Below, one piece after another: positions 1 to 7,742 of a stretch of 10,647 bases of DNA. The notes beneath the pieces were generated by a model. That model searched no databases, was not told the DNA's origin, and was given only the letters and a program-made list of their open reading frames with translations. Source of the stretch: a bacterium. GTDB taxonomy: Bacteria > Desulfobacterota > GWC2-55-46 > DRQE01. The position numbers and the translations under genes were made by a program. Within the stretch, counting starts at the first letter, position 1. The number at the start of each line of letters is the position of its first letter. Where the stretch lies: positions 1 to 10,647 of the forward strand of contig JALUQR010000138.1 in the NCBI GenBank assembly GCA_027017505.1. The letters are read 5' to 3'.

Positions 1-46
1 TTAATTGAAATCCACATCTATGGTGGAATAGAGGTTTACAGAAACC
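1..46 (+). other. Upstream flank of lipA, possible tail of a previous gene
   Basis: Only 46 bases precede lipA. Frame 1 is open from the window edge to a TGA at 94-96, so an upstream gene could end there and overlap lipA by about 50 bases. Frame 2 stops at once (TAA at 2-4) and frame 3 stops at 6-8, so an upstream gene could equally end at either of those. The frame 1 peptide uses ATC for Ile twice, unlike the ATA-rich genes downstream, and I do not recognise it. A GAGG at 31-34 lies 12 bases before the lipA start and may be its ribosome binding site. Confidence 0.3.
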
Positions 47-892
47 ATGGCAAGATTGCCCGTTTATCTGAAGAAGCCCCTGGGAAGGCCCTCTGAGTTG
101 CACAGGGTGAAGTCTGTTCTCAGACAGAGGGGGCTTCACACGGTGTGTGAGGAGGCAAGGTGTCCCAACATAGGCGAGTGTTTTGCAAAGCCCACCGCAA
201 CATTCATGATACTCGGCGATGTGTGCACAAGAAGGTGTGGTTTCTGCAGTGTGGAAAAACACAGAATACCACTGGCTCCTGACCCCAAGGAGCCAGAGAA
301 CATAGCCCTTGCAGTAAAGGAGCTCGGGCTTAAGCATGTGGTGATAACCTCTGTAACGAGGGATGACCTTGCAGATGGAGGAGCCCTGCAGTTTGTAAGA
401 ACCATAAGGGCGGTAAGAAGACACAACCCTGGGGTTACGGTGGAGGTCCTCACCCCTGACTTTGGTGGAAACCCCTCTTCACTGGAAATGGTGCTCGGTG
501 AAAGTCCGGATGTGTTCAACCACAACCTTGAGACAGTAAAAAGACTGTATCCCGTTGTAAGACCAGGGGCAGACTACCTGAGGTCTCTTCGTGTGCTTGA
601 GGAGGCATCATCACGCGGGCTCTTTACAAAGTCAGGTATAATGGTGGGGCTTGGTGAAGATGTTGAGGAGGTAAAGGAGCTTATAAGAGAGCTATCTCTG
701 ACAGGGTGCACAGCCCTTACCATAGGTCAGTATCTGAGGCCAGGAAGGGATAACCTTAAGGTGCAGGAGTTTGTCCCGCCAGAGCTCTTCAGGGAGTACG
801 AGCTGTATGGAAGGGCCTGCGGTATAAGGCATGTCTACAGCGGGCCATTTGTGAGAAGCTCTTACAACGCAGAGGAGGTCTATCGCATCTGA
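47..892 (+). CDS. lipA: Lipoyl synthase (radical SAM)
   Basis: Inserts two sulfur atoms into octanoyl groups carried on lipoyl domains (GcvH, E2 subunits), giving the lipoyl cofactor of 2-oxoacid dehydrogenases and the glycine cleavage system; cytosolic. The 281-residue product has both iron-sulfur motifs: the LipA-specific CX4CX5C at C34, C39, C45 (auxiliary cluster that donates sulfur) and the radical SAM CX3CX2C at C60, C64, C67. The C-terminal RSSY motif (270-273), whose serine ligates the auxiliary cluster, is intact. Length is normal for the family. The ATG at 47 places the RLPVYLKKP segment where other LipA proteins begin, so this start is preferred. The stop overlaps the next start by one base (TGATG at 890-894), which suggests translational coupling. 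No lipB is visible; it may lie upstream of the window. Confidence 0.97.
   Translation: MARLPVYLKKPLGRPSELHRVKSVLRQRGLHTVCEEARCPNIGECFAKPTATFMILGDVCTRRCGFCSVEKHRIPLAPDPKEPENIALAVKELGLKHVVITSVTRDDLADGGALQFVRTIRAVRRHNPGVTVEVLTPDFGGNPSSLEMVLGESPDVFNHNLETVKRLYPVVRPGADYLRSLRVLEEASSRGLFTKSGIMVGLGEDVEEVKELIRELSLTGCTALTIGQYLRPGRDNLKVQEFVPPELFREYELYGRACGIRHVYSGPFVRSSYNAEEVYRI
873..879 (+). promoter_or_regulatory. Shine-Dalgarno for the aminotransferase, inside lipA
   Basis: AGGAGGT, a full-strength ribosome binding site, is embedded in the last codons of lipA (Glu-Glu-Val) and sits 12 bases before the ATG at 892. It supports that start and re-initiation directly after the lipA stop codon. The spacing is a little longer than ideal. 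Confidence 0.6.
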
Positions 893-2073
893 TGGAGGAC
901 TTTCACAGGATAAAAAGGCTACCACCCTATGTGTTCAACATAGTTACAGAGCTCAGAACCCAGGCAAGAAGGCGTGGTGAGGACATAATAGACCTTGGCA
1001 TGGGCAACCCTGACCAGCCCACACCAAAACACATAGTGGATAAGCTGGTTGAGGCTGTACAGAATCCACGCAACCACAGGTATTCTCTGTCAAGGGGCAT
1101 ATACAAGCTGAGGCTTGCCATAGCAGACTGGTACAGGCGCAGATACGATGTGGAGATAGACCCTGAGAGCGAGGCAATAGCCACCATAGGCTCAAAGGAG
1201 GGACTTGCACACCTTGTGCTGGCGATGATAGGGCCTGGAGATGTGGTGCTGGTTCCAAACCCCACATATCCAATACATGCCTACTCGGTGATAATAGCAG
1301 GCGGGGATATAAGAAGTGTGCCCCTTGTGCCTGGTGTTGACTTCTTTGAAGAGCTACAGAGGGCAACCAAGGAGGTGTGGCCAAGGCCAAAACTTCTCAT
1401 ACTGAACTTTCCGCACAACCCAACGACCGAGGTGGTGGAGCTGGAGTTTTTCGAGAAGGTGGTGGACTTTGCAAGGGAGCATGAGATGATGGTCATACAC
1501 GATCTGGCGTATGCTGACATAGTGTTCGATGGCTACATGGCCCCGAGCCTTCTTCAGGCCCCCGGGGCAAAGGATGTGGGGGTGGAGTTTTTCAGCCTAT
1601 CAAAGAGCTACAACATGCCTGGCTGGCGGGTGGGCTTTGCAGTGGGAAACAGAAAGATGATAGATGCACTCACAAGGATAAAGAGCTATCTTGACTACGG
1701 CATGTTCCAGCCCGTACAGATTGCATCCATAATAGCACTGAACGGCCCGCAGGACTGCGTCGAAAAAATACGGGAGACATACAGAAAAAGAAGGGATGTC
1801 CTCATAGAAAGCTTTGCAAAGGCAGGCTGGCAGATTGAAAAACCCAGGGCAACCATGTTCGTGTGGGCAAGGATACCAGAGGAGTTAAGAAAGATGGGCT
1901 CACTTGAGTTCTCAAAGTTCCTGCTGAAAGAGGCAAAGGTTGCAGTATCCCCTGGCATAGGGTTCGGCGAGTATGGCGATGAGTATGTAAGGCTTGCACT
2001 GGTTGAAAACGAACAGCGCATAAGACAGGCAGCAAGGGGTATAAAAAGGGCATTCGAAAGGGCCAGAGTATAG
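892..2073 (+). CDS. alaC: PLP-dependent class I/II aminotransferase, AlaC-like (glutamate-pyruvate transaminase)
   Basis: A 393-residue fold-type I aminotransferase, very similar along its whole length to what I recall of E. coli AlaC (YfdZ), which makes alanine from pyruvate and glutamate. Visible landmarks are the N-terminal RLPPYVFN segment (9-16), GMGNPD (36-41), NFPHNPT with the cofactor-contacting N176, D204 and Y207 in HDLAYADI, the Schiff-base lysine K238 in SLSKSYN followed by GWR (244-246), and the substrate-carboxylate arginine R367. It starts within the lipA stop codon and is followed by hom after 23 bases. Lying next to aspartate-family genes, it might also use oxaloacetate or other 2-oxo acids. 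Substrate choice is not readable from sequence, so the alanine role is by homology. Confidence 0.9.
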   Translation: MEDFHRIKRLPPYVFNIVTELRTQARRRGEDIIDLGMGNPDQPTPKHIVDKLVEAVQNPRNHRYSLSRGIYKLRLAIADWYRRRYDVEIDPESEAIATIGSKEGLAHLVLAMIGPGDVVLVPNPTYPIHAYSVIIAGGDIRSVPLVPGVDFFEELQRATKEVWPRPKLLILNFPHNPTTEVVELEFFEKVVDFAREHEMMVIHDLAYADIVFDGYMAPSLLQAPGAKDVGVEFFSLSKSYNMPGWRVGFAVGNRKMIDALTRIKSYLDYGMFQPVQIASIIALNGPQDCVEKIRETYRKRRDVLIESFAKAGWQIEKPRATMFVWARIPEELRKMGSLEFSKFLLKEAKVAVSPGIGFGEYGDEYVRLALVENEQRIRQAARGIKRAFERARV

Positions 2074-2083
2074 AAAAAAATAT

Positions 2084-2089
2084 AAGGGA
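2084..2089 (+). promoter_or_regulatory. Shine-Dalgarno for hom in the largest intergenic gap
   Basis: The 23 bases between the aminotransferase stop and hom (2074-2096) are A-rich and hold AAGGGA, seven bases before the hom ATG. I see no hairpin or promoter here. This is the largest gap between genes in the window, so the array is probably read through. Confidence 0.6.
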
Positions 2090-2096
2090 TAAAGGT

Positions 2097-3416
2097 ATGG
2101 AAAAAATAGGGCTCGGGCTTATAGGGTTTGGCACAGTGGGCACCGGTGTGGTAAAGGTGCTCGAGGAAAACAGGGCGGTTATAAGGGAAAGGCTCGGTGT
2201 GGAGCTGGTTATAAAAAGGATTGCCTGCAGGGACAGGACAAAGAAAAGAGCGGTTGAGGTAGACCCCCTGATTCTTACAACCAGTGCAGAGGAGGTAATC
2301 AGAGACCCTGATGTATCCATAGTGGTGGAGCTTGTTGGAGGCACCGAGAGTGCAAGGGAGTTTGTCCTTATGGCCATAAGAGAGGGCAAGCATGTGGTAA
2401 CCGCAAACAAGGCACTTTTGAGTGAGTACGGCAGAGAGGTCTTCGGGCTTGCCACACAGATGGGTGTGGATGTGGGCTTTGAGGCAAGTGTTGGCGGTGG
2501 CATACCCGTTATAAGGGCACTCAAAGAGGGGCTCTGTGCAAACAGAATCGAGGGTATCACCGGCATAATAAACGGCACCGCAAACTACATCCTTACCAGG
2601 ATGACCGAGGAGGGTGGCAGGTTCGAGGATGTCCTTAAGGAAGCCCAGAGGAAGGGCTACGCAGAGGCAGACCCCACCTATGACATAGAGGGCATAGACA
2701 CCGCACACAAGCTTGCAATACTTGTGAACATAGCCTTTGGCACATGGATAGACCTTGCGGATATATACACCGAGGGTATAAGCCACATTACAGAGCTCGA
2801 TGTGGAGTTTGCAAGGGAGCTTGGCTACAGGATAAAGCTTCTTGCGATTGCAAAGTGTGAGGATGACAGGGTTTCAGCAAGGGTGCATCCCACGATGATA
2901 CCAACGGGACATCCTCTTTCAACAGTGGGTGGTGTTTACAACGCGGTGCACATATACGGCAATGCAGTGGGTTCCGTGATGCTCTACGGGATGGGTGCCG
3001 GAATGATGCCCACCGCAAGTGCGGTGGTATCTGACATAATGGACATTGCAAGAAACATAACAAGGGGAGTTTCCGCAAGGGTGCCTCCACTGGGCTACAT
3101 ACAGAATGGTATGAAACAGCTTGAGATAAGACCCATGGAGACCATAGAGGTGCCCTATTACCTCAGGTTTTCCGCAATAGACAGGCCAGGTGTGCTTTCC
3201 AGAATATCAGGGGTGTTCGGGGCACACAATATAAGCATAGCATCGGTCATACAGAAGGGCAGAGACATAGGAGGTGCGGTGCCACTGGTTATAATAACCC
3301 ATCATGCAAGGGAGAAGGAACTCAGAAAGGCCCTTCAGGAGATAGAAAAGCTCGATGTGGTGACTGCAAAACCAGTATACATTCGCATAGAGGAGTCCAG
3401 CGGTGAGGATACTTAG
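2097..3416 (+). CDS. hom: Homoserine dehydrogenase with C-terminal ACT domain
   Basis: Reduces aspartate 4-semialdehyde to homoserine with NAD(P)H, the branch step to threonine and methionine. The 439 residues show an N-terminal Rossmann domain with GFGTVGTG (10-17), the conserved TANK lysine K105, a catalytic domain with GGGIP (133-137) and NGTANYIL (159-166), and the catalytic Asp/Lys pair D201 and K205 in GIDTAHKLAIL. A C-terminal ACT domain (about 353-430, with IDRPGVLSRISGVF) is the usual site of threonine feedback inhibition. It is the monofunctional type with no aspartate kinase fused. The ATG at 2097 has a good Shine-Dalgarno site and starts right at the first beta strand. Its 3' end overlaps thrC by 14 bases. 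Feedback by threonine is inferred from the family. Confidence 0.96.
   Translation: MEKIGLGLIGFGTVGTGVVKVLEENRAVIRERLGVELVIKRIACRDRTKKRAVEVDPLILTTSAEEVIRDPDVSIVVELVGGTESAREFVLMAIREGKHVVTANKALLSEYGREVFGLATQMGVDVGFEASVGGGIPVIRALKEGLCANRIEGITGIINGTANYILTRMTEEGGRFEDVLKEAQRKGYAEADPTYDIEGIDTAHKLAILVNIAFGTWIDLADIYTEGISHITELDVEFARELGYRIKLLAIAKCEDDRVSARVHPTMIPTGHPLSTVGGVYNAVHIYGNAVGSVMLYGMGAGMMPTASAVVSDIMDIARNITRGVSARVPPLGYIQNGMKQLEIRPMETIEVPYYLRFSAIDRPGVLSRISGVFGAHNISIASVIQKGRDIGGAVPLVIITHHAREKELRKALQEIEKLDVVTAKPVYIRIEESSGEDT
3389..3395 (+). promoter_or_regulatory. Shine-Dalgarno that fixes the GTG start of thrC
   Basis: AGAGGAG lies inside the hom coding sequence, seven bases before GTG at 3403. No in-frame ATG lies between this site and the conserved N-terminus of threonine synthase, so this motif decides the start. 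The arrangement implies coupling of thrC translation to hom. Confidence 0.75.
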
Positions 3417-4473
3417 GAAAGGTCTGTGGCATGGTGTCATAAGGGAGTTCAGGGAGCATCTTCCACCTGTAAGGGAGGATGCGGTGGTTACCCTTCTTGA
3501 GGGTAACACCCCTCTTATAGAGGCGGAGAATCTCAAGGATGTGGTTGGCAATGTAAGGTTGCTCTTTAAGTTTGAGGGGCTGAATCCCACGGGTTCTTTC
3601 AAGGACAGGGGAATGACCCTTGCGGTCTCCAAGGCCAAGGAGGAGGGCGCACGGGCTGTGATATGTGCGTCAACGGGTAACACTTCTGCGTCCGCAGCTG
3701 CCTATGCATCAAGGGCAGGCCTTAAGGCCTATGTGCTCGTGCCAGAGGGCTCAATAGCACTGGGCAAACTTCTGCAGGCCATAATGCACGGAGCAGTGGT
3801 GCTCCAGGTAAGGGGTAGCTTCGATGACGCACTGGGCATAGTAAAGGAGATTACAAGTAACTATCCCGTGACCATGGTGAACTCGCTCAATCCCTACAGG
3901 CTCGAGGGGCAGAAGACCGCAGCCTTCGAGGTATGCGAACACCTGGGATATGCCCCAACCTATCACTGTCTGCCCGTGGGCAATGCAGGCAATATCACCG
4001 CCTACTGGATGGGATACAAGGAGTACAGGGAAAAGGGCTACATACAGAGTCTGCCACGGATGATGGGCTTCCAGGCAGAGGGCGCAGCACCCATTGTGAG
4101 GGGACATGTGGTGGAAGAACCAGAAACAGTGGCATCCGCCATAAGGATAGGTAACCCCGCAAGCTGGAAGAGTGCCCTCAGGGCAAAGGAAGAAAGCGGG
4201 GGAAGAATAGACATGGTCTCAGATGATGAGATACTCCGTGCCTACAGGCTTGTTGCCTCAAGGGAGGGCATATTCTGCGAGCCCGCTTCAGCTGCCTCAC
4301 TTGCAGGGCTTATAAAGCTTAAAAAAGAGGGCCTCCTTAAGGACGGAGACACGGTGGTATGCACCCTTACAGGGCACGGGCTTAAAGACCCTGATACCGC
4401 AACGAGTATCTCGGTAAAACCCAGAAAGGTAAACCCTGAGATGAGGGAAATCATAAAGGCACTTGGATTATGA
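3403..4473 (+). CDS. thrC: Threonine synthase (PLP, short class)
   Basis: Converts O-phosphohomoserine to threonine and phosphate, the last step of threonine synthesis. The 356-residue product is of the shorter threonine synthase class (about 350 residues, as in Bacillus and archaea), not the longer E. coli type. Fold-type II landmarks are EGNTPL (33-38), the PLP lysine K67 in NPTGSFKDRGM, STGNTSAS (90-97), the phosphate-binding GNAGN loop (193-197), EPASAAS (293-299) and TGHGLKDP (323-330). It starts with GTG inside hom and ends in an ATGA overlap with the next gene, so hom, thrC and the apgM-like gene are tightly packed. Its substrate requires a homoserine kinase, yet no GHMK-type thrB or aminoglycoside-phosphotransferase-type thrB is in the window. 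Confidence 0.95.
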   Translation: MRILRKGLWHGVIREFREHLPPVREDAVVTLLEGNTPLIEAENLKDVVGNVRLLFKFEGLNPTGSFKDRGMTLAVSKAKEEGARAVICASTGNTSASAAAYASRAGLKAYVLVPEGSIALGKLLQAIMHGAVVLQVRGSFDDALGIVKEITSNYPVTMVNSLNPYRLEGQKTAAFEVCEHLGYAPTYHCLPVGNAGNITAYWMGYKEYREKGYIQSLPRMMGFQAEGAAPIVRGHVVEEPETVASAIRIGNPASWKSALRAKEESGGRIDMVSDDEILRAYRLVASREGIFCEPASAASLAGLIKLKKEGLLKDGDTVVCTLTGHGLKDPDTATSISVKPRKVNPEMREIIKALGL

Positions 4474-5675
4474 AGTACCTTATACTCATAGGCGATGGTA
4501 TGGCAGATGAACCACTTAAGGAGTGTGGCGGAAAGACCCCGCTTGAATACGCCCACACACCGAACATGGATAGAATCGCAGGGGCGGGCAGACTGGGGCT
4601 CTTTAAGACCATACCCGATGGGTTTCCACCTGGAAGCGATGTGGCAGCACTGAGTATATTCGGCTACCCACCCCAGAGATACTACACGGGCAGGGCCCCG
4701 CTTGAGGCAGTAAGCCTGGGAATCGAGCTTGGTAAAGACGATGTTGCCATGAGATGCAACCTTGTAACCCTTAAAGAGAACGAGACACTCCTCATGGAGG
4801 ACTACAGCGCAGGCCACATATCAACAGAAGAGGCAGAGGCCATTATAGACACACTTAACCAGACGCTTTCATCCCTGGGGGTAAGATTCTACACTGGCAA
4901 GTCCTACAGACACATCATGGTGTGGCACGGTGGAAAGGACGGGATAAAGACCACCCCGCCACACGACATAATGGGTAGCCCCATAGAGGAGCATCTGCCC
5001 AGTGGCGAGGGTGCAGAAAGGCTTAAAGAGCTCATGGAGCTTTCAAGAAAGATACTCAGAGAGCATCCCGTAAACATTGCCCGCAGGAAGGCAGGCAGAC
5101 CCACCGCAGATTCCATATGGCTCTGGGGTGGTGGAAGAAGTCCTGCAATGCCCACGCTTCAGGAGAGGTTCGGCATCAGCGGGGCGGTAATATCAGCGGT
5201 AGACCTCGTAAAGGGCATAGGTGTTCTTGCAGGGCTTGAGGTCATAAATGTTCCAGGGGCAACAGGCTATATTGACACCAACTACGAGGGCAAGGCAGAC
5301 AGTGCCCTTACCGCACTCAAAACAAAGGACCTTGTCTGCGTGCATGTGGAAGCACCTGATGAGGCAGGCCACGAGGGTAGCCTTGAGAAGAAACTCAAGG
5401 CCATAGAGGACTTCGATAAAAGGGTGGTCCGCAGGGTGCTCGAGGGGCTTGAAGGGTTCGGAGAGGTAAAACTGGCAGTGCTTGCAGACCATCCCACCCC
5501 GATACGCCTGAGAACCCATACCCCTGAGCCCGTACCATTTGCCATATCCACAGGACCACCAGAGAAAGATGTGGGGAGAAGAAGATTCTGCGAGAAAGAC
5601 GCCAGAAAAACAGGAATATTCATAGATAGCCCAGAGGGCTTCTTAGAAGAGCTTCTTAAAGAAAGGGCAATGTAA
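4470..5675 (+). CDS. apgM: Cofactor-independent phosphoglycerate mutase family protein; candidate alternative homoserine kinase
   Basis: A 401-residue member of the archaeal-type (ApgM) branch of the alkaline phosphatase superfamily. Metal-site and nucleophile motifs are present: D9 in LIGDGMAD, the candidate phosphorylated serine S56 in PGSDVA, D297 and H301 in APDEAGHEG, D340-H341 in ADHPTP, and H350 in RTHTPEP. The classical family reaction is interconversion of 3- and 2-phosphoglycerate. However, I recall a bacterial subfamily of this group, found beside hom and thrC in genomes without thrB, that has been proposed as homoserine kinase. Here the start codon overlaps the thrC stop (ATGA at 4470-4473) and hom lies just before, which matches that proposal. 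Family membership is clear from sequence. The kinase role is inferred from context and prior proposals; a glycolytic mutase cannot be excluded. Confidence 0.88.
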   Translation: MKYLILIGDGMADEPLKECGGKTPLEYAHTPNMDRIAGAGRLGLFKTIPDGFPPGSDVAALSIFGYPPQRYYTGRAPLEAVSLGIELGKDDVAMRCNLVTLKENETLLMEDYSAGHISTEEAEAIIDTLNQTLSSLGVRFYTGKSYRHIMVWHGGKDGIKTTPPHDIMGSPIEEHLPSGEGAERLKELMELSRKILREHPVNIARRKAGRPTADSIWLWGGGRSPAMPTLQERFGISGAVISAVDLVKGIGVLAGLEVINVPGATGYIDTNYEGKADSALTALKTKDLVCVHVEAPDEAGHEGSLEKKLKAIEDFDKRVVRRVLEGLEGFGEVKLAVLADHPTPIRLRTHTPEPVPFAISTGPPEKDVGRRRFCEKDARKTGIFIDSPEGFLEELLKERAM

Positions 5676-5682
5676 GGCTGGT

Positions 5683-7161
5683 ATGAAGGAGTTCACACCA
5701 GGGCTTAAAGAATTCCTGAAACTTTCGGTGGGATGTAATCTCATTCCAGTCTGCTACGAGGTCATAGCAGACACAGAGACCCCTGTGTCTGCATTCCTTA
5801 AGCTCGATGATGGCAGAGAGGCATTCCTTCTTGAAAGCGTGGACGCTGGTGAAAGATGGGGCAGATACAGCTTCATAGGGGTTGAGCCCAGGGCAATAAT
5901 AAGGGGCAAGAACGGTGCCGTCGAGATAATAGAAAAAGGCGATGTAAGGGTTGAATACCAGGACCCCTTTACAGTGCTCAGGGACTATATGAAAAGATTC
6001 AACCCCGCAGTGCCAGAAGGCGTGCCCAGGTTCTTCGGCGGAGCCATAGGATACCTGAGCTACGATATGGTAAGGTACATAGAGGAACTGCCAGATAGAG
6101 CAGAAAGGGATATGGACATATACGACTTCTCCTTTATGATTACAGACACTCTGGTGGTTTTTGACAATGTGGAGCACACTGTAAAGATAATCTGCAATGC
6201 CTTCATAGAAGACGGCAGAAAGCCCGAGGAGGTCTACAGAGACGCAACGGAAAAGATAGAGAGGCTTTTAAAAAGACTCAAAGAGGGTACAGTGAAAGTG
6301 TCTGAAACCACCGCACAGAAGATGGCACCTGTGAGCTCAAACTTCAGGAAGGAGGACTTCCTCGGTGCTGTTGAAAGGGTCAGGGAATACATAAGGGCAG
6401 GCGATGTTATCCAGACAGTTATATCCCAGAGGTTTGAGACCGAAAAGAGGGCATCATCCTTTGACATATACAGGGCACTGAGGATAACAAATCCATCTCC
6501 GTACATGTTCTTTTTAAGGACATCTCAGGTGGAGCTTGCGGGCTCCTCGCCAGAGATACTTGTAAGGGTTGAGGATGGCAGGGTTACTGTAAGGCCCATT
6601 GCGGGCACAAGAAGAAGGGGCAGAGACCCGCAGGAGGACAGAAGGCTTGAGAAGGAGCTCCTTTCAGACCCGAAGGAGAGGGCAGAGCATGTGATGCTTG
6701 TGGACCTGGGAAGAAACGATGTGGGCAGGGTCTCTGAGGCAGGCACCGTGAGGGTGAACGAATTCATGGTGGTTGAGCGTTACTCACAGGTTATGCACAT
6801 AGTGTCCAATGTGGAGGGCAGGCTCAAACAGGGCCTTGATGCAATAGATGCCCTCAGGGCGTGTTTCCCTGCAGGCACACTTACAGGTGCACCAAAGATA
6901 AGGGCAATGGAAATCATAGAGGAGATAGAGCCCCACAAAAGGGGTGTCTACGGAGGGGCTGTGGGATACATGGGGTTTCAGGGTAACATGGATATGTGCA
7001 TAACCATAAGGACAGTGCTCATAAAGGACACCTCGGTGTATGTGCAGGCAGGTGCAGGTGTGGTTGCAGACTCCGTGCCCGAAAGAGAATACGAGGAGAC
7101 TGTAAACAAGGCAAAGGCGGTCTTAAAGGCGGTGGAGCTTGCCACCCAGGGGCTCGACTGA
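5683..7161 (+). CDS. trpE: Anthranilate synthase component I
   Basis: With the TrpG amidotransferase, turns chorismate and glutamine into anthranilate, pyruvate and glutamate, the committed step to tryptophan. The 492 residues include the N-terminal tryptophan-binding LLES motif (49-52), GRYSFIG (60-66), and NPSPYMFF (270-277), which completes the inhibitor site, so feedback inhibition is expected. The chorismate-binding domain has IAGTR (306-310), LGRNDVGRV (342-350), the catalytic histidine H372 in VMHIVS, GAPK (402-405) and GGAVGY (424-429). The intact regulatory motifs favour TrpE over the PabB paralogue. Its ATG is seven bases after the apgM-like stop with a modest AAGG site, leaving no space for a leader peptide or attenuator. 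TrpG follows after 17 bases. Confidence 0.96.
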   Translation: MKEFTPGLKEFLKLSVGCNLIPVCYEVIADTETPVSAFLKLDDGREAFLLESVDAGERWGRYSFIGVEPRAIIRGKNGAVEIIEKGDVRVEYQDPFTVLRDYMKRFNPAVPEGVPRFFGGAIGYLSYDMVRYIEELPDRAERDMDIYDFSFMITDTLVVFDNVEHTVKIICNAFIEDGRKPEEVYRDATEKIERLLKRLKEGTVKVSETTAQKMAPVSSNFRKEDFLGAVERVREYIRAGDVIQTVISQRFETEKRASSFDIYRALRITNPSPYMFFLRTSQVELAGSSPEILVRVEDGRVTVRPIAGTRRRGRDPQEDRRLEKELLSDPKERAEHVMLVDLGRNDVGRVSEAGTVRVNEFMVVERYSQVMHIVSNVEGRLKQGLDAIDALRACFPAGTLTGAPKIRAMEIIEEIEPHKRGVYGGAVGYMGFQGNMDMCITIRTVLIKDTSVYVQAGAGVVADSVPEREYEETVNKAKAVLKAVELATQGLD

Positions 7162-7178
7162 AGGGGGTGCAGAAACAG

Positions 7179-7742
7179 ATGATACTCATGATAGACAACT
7201 ACGATTCCTTCACATACAACCTTGTGCAGTATCTGCTCGAGATGGGCGAAGAGGTGGTGGTAAGAAGAAACGACGAGGTAAGCCTCGATGACATAAGAAG
7301 GCTTGCACCAGAGCGTATCGTTATTTCCCCTGGCCCATGTGACCCCACAAAGGCAGGCATATCGGTTCTCGTAATAAAGGAGTTTGCAGGAAGGCTTCCC
7401 ATACTGGGCGTGTGCCTGGGACATCAGTCCATAGGATATGCCTTCGGTGCAGAGATAGTGAGGGCCAAAAGACTCATGCATGGAAAGACATCCATGATAC
7501 ACCACGATGGAAAGACCATATTCAGAGGCCTGCCCAACCCCTTTGAGGCAACAAGATACCATTCGCTGGTGATAAAAAAAGAAAGCCTTCCGTCCTGCCT
7601 GAAGATAACCGCATGGACAGATGACGATGAAGTCATGGGCATCAGACACAGGGAATTTGCACTCGAGGGGGTGCAGTTTCATCCTGAATCCATCCTTACA
7701 GGGGTTGGTAAAAGACTGCTTGAGAACTTTTTAACCCTTTAA
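7179..7742 (+). CDS. trpG: Anthranilate synthase component II, glutamine amidotransferase
   Basis: Class I glutamine amidotransferase (187 residues) that releases ammonia from glutamine for TrpE. The catalytic triad is complete: C79 in GVCLGHQ, with H168 and E170 in QFHPES. The oxyanion-region PGPCDP (51-56) and the N-terminal MIDNYDSFTYNL typical of TrpG/PabA are present. The ATG at 7179 is chosen because it starts directly at that conserved strand and has a purine-rich AAGGGGGTG at 7161-7169. An in-frame GTG at 7167 would add four residues, and an ATG at 7188 would remove three. It is not fused to trpD, unlike in E. coli. If no separate pabA exists, it could also serve folate synthesis with PabB; that is not visible here. 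Confidence 0.95.
   Translation: MILMIDNYDSFTYNLVQYLLEMGEEVVVRRNDEVSLDDIRRLAPERIVISPGPCDPTKAGISVLVIKEFAGRLPILGVCLGHQSIGYAFGAEIVRAKRLMHGKTSMIHHDGKTIFRGLPNPFEATRYHSLVIKKESLPSCLKITAWTDDDEVMGIRHREFALEGVQFHPESILTGVGKRLLENFLTL

Noticed and set aside
5..32. Possible promoter before lipA (TTGAAA at 5-10)
   Set aside because: The -35-like hexamer is good, but the sequence at the right spacing (AATAGA, 27-32) is a poor -10 and would leave almost no 5' leader. Not supportable.
1695..2786. Long antisense open frame (about 363 codons) opposite the aminotransferase and hom
   Set aside because: It crosses two well-recognised genes on the other strand, has a composition typical of reverse-complement translation and shows no recognisable motif. 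It is a shadow of biased codon use.
5640..5700. Trp attenuator, T-box or leader peptide before trpE
   Set aside because: There is no run of Trp codons, no terminator hairpin with a T run, and only seven non-coding bases.
6996..7178. Extending trpG upstream into trpE
   Set aside because: The frame is open, but the extension is low-complexity, Lys/Arg/Gly-rich translation of trpE in a wrong frame. TrpG proteins begin at the MIDNYDSF strand, and a purine-rich Shine-Dalgarno precedes ATG 7179.
6978..7682. Antisense open frame of about 234 codons opposite the trpE end and trpG
   Set aside because: It overlaps the conserved catalytic motifs of TrpE and TrpG on the plus strand and has no protein features of its own.
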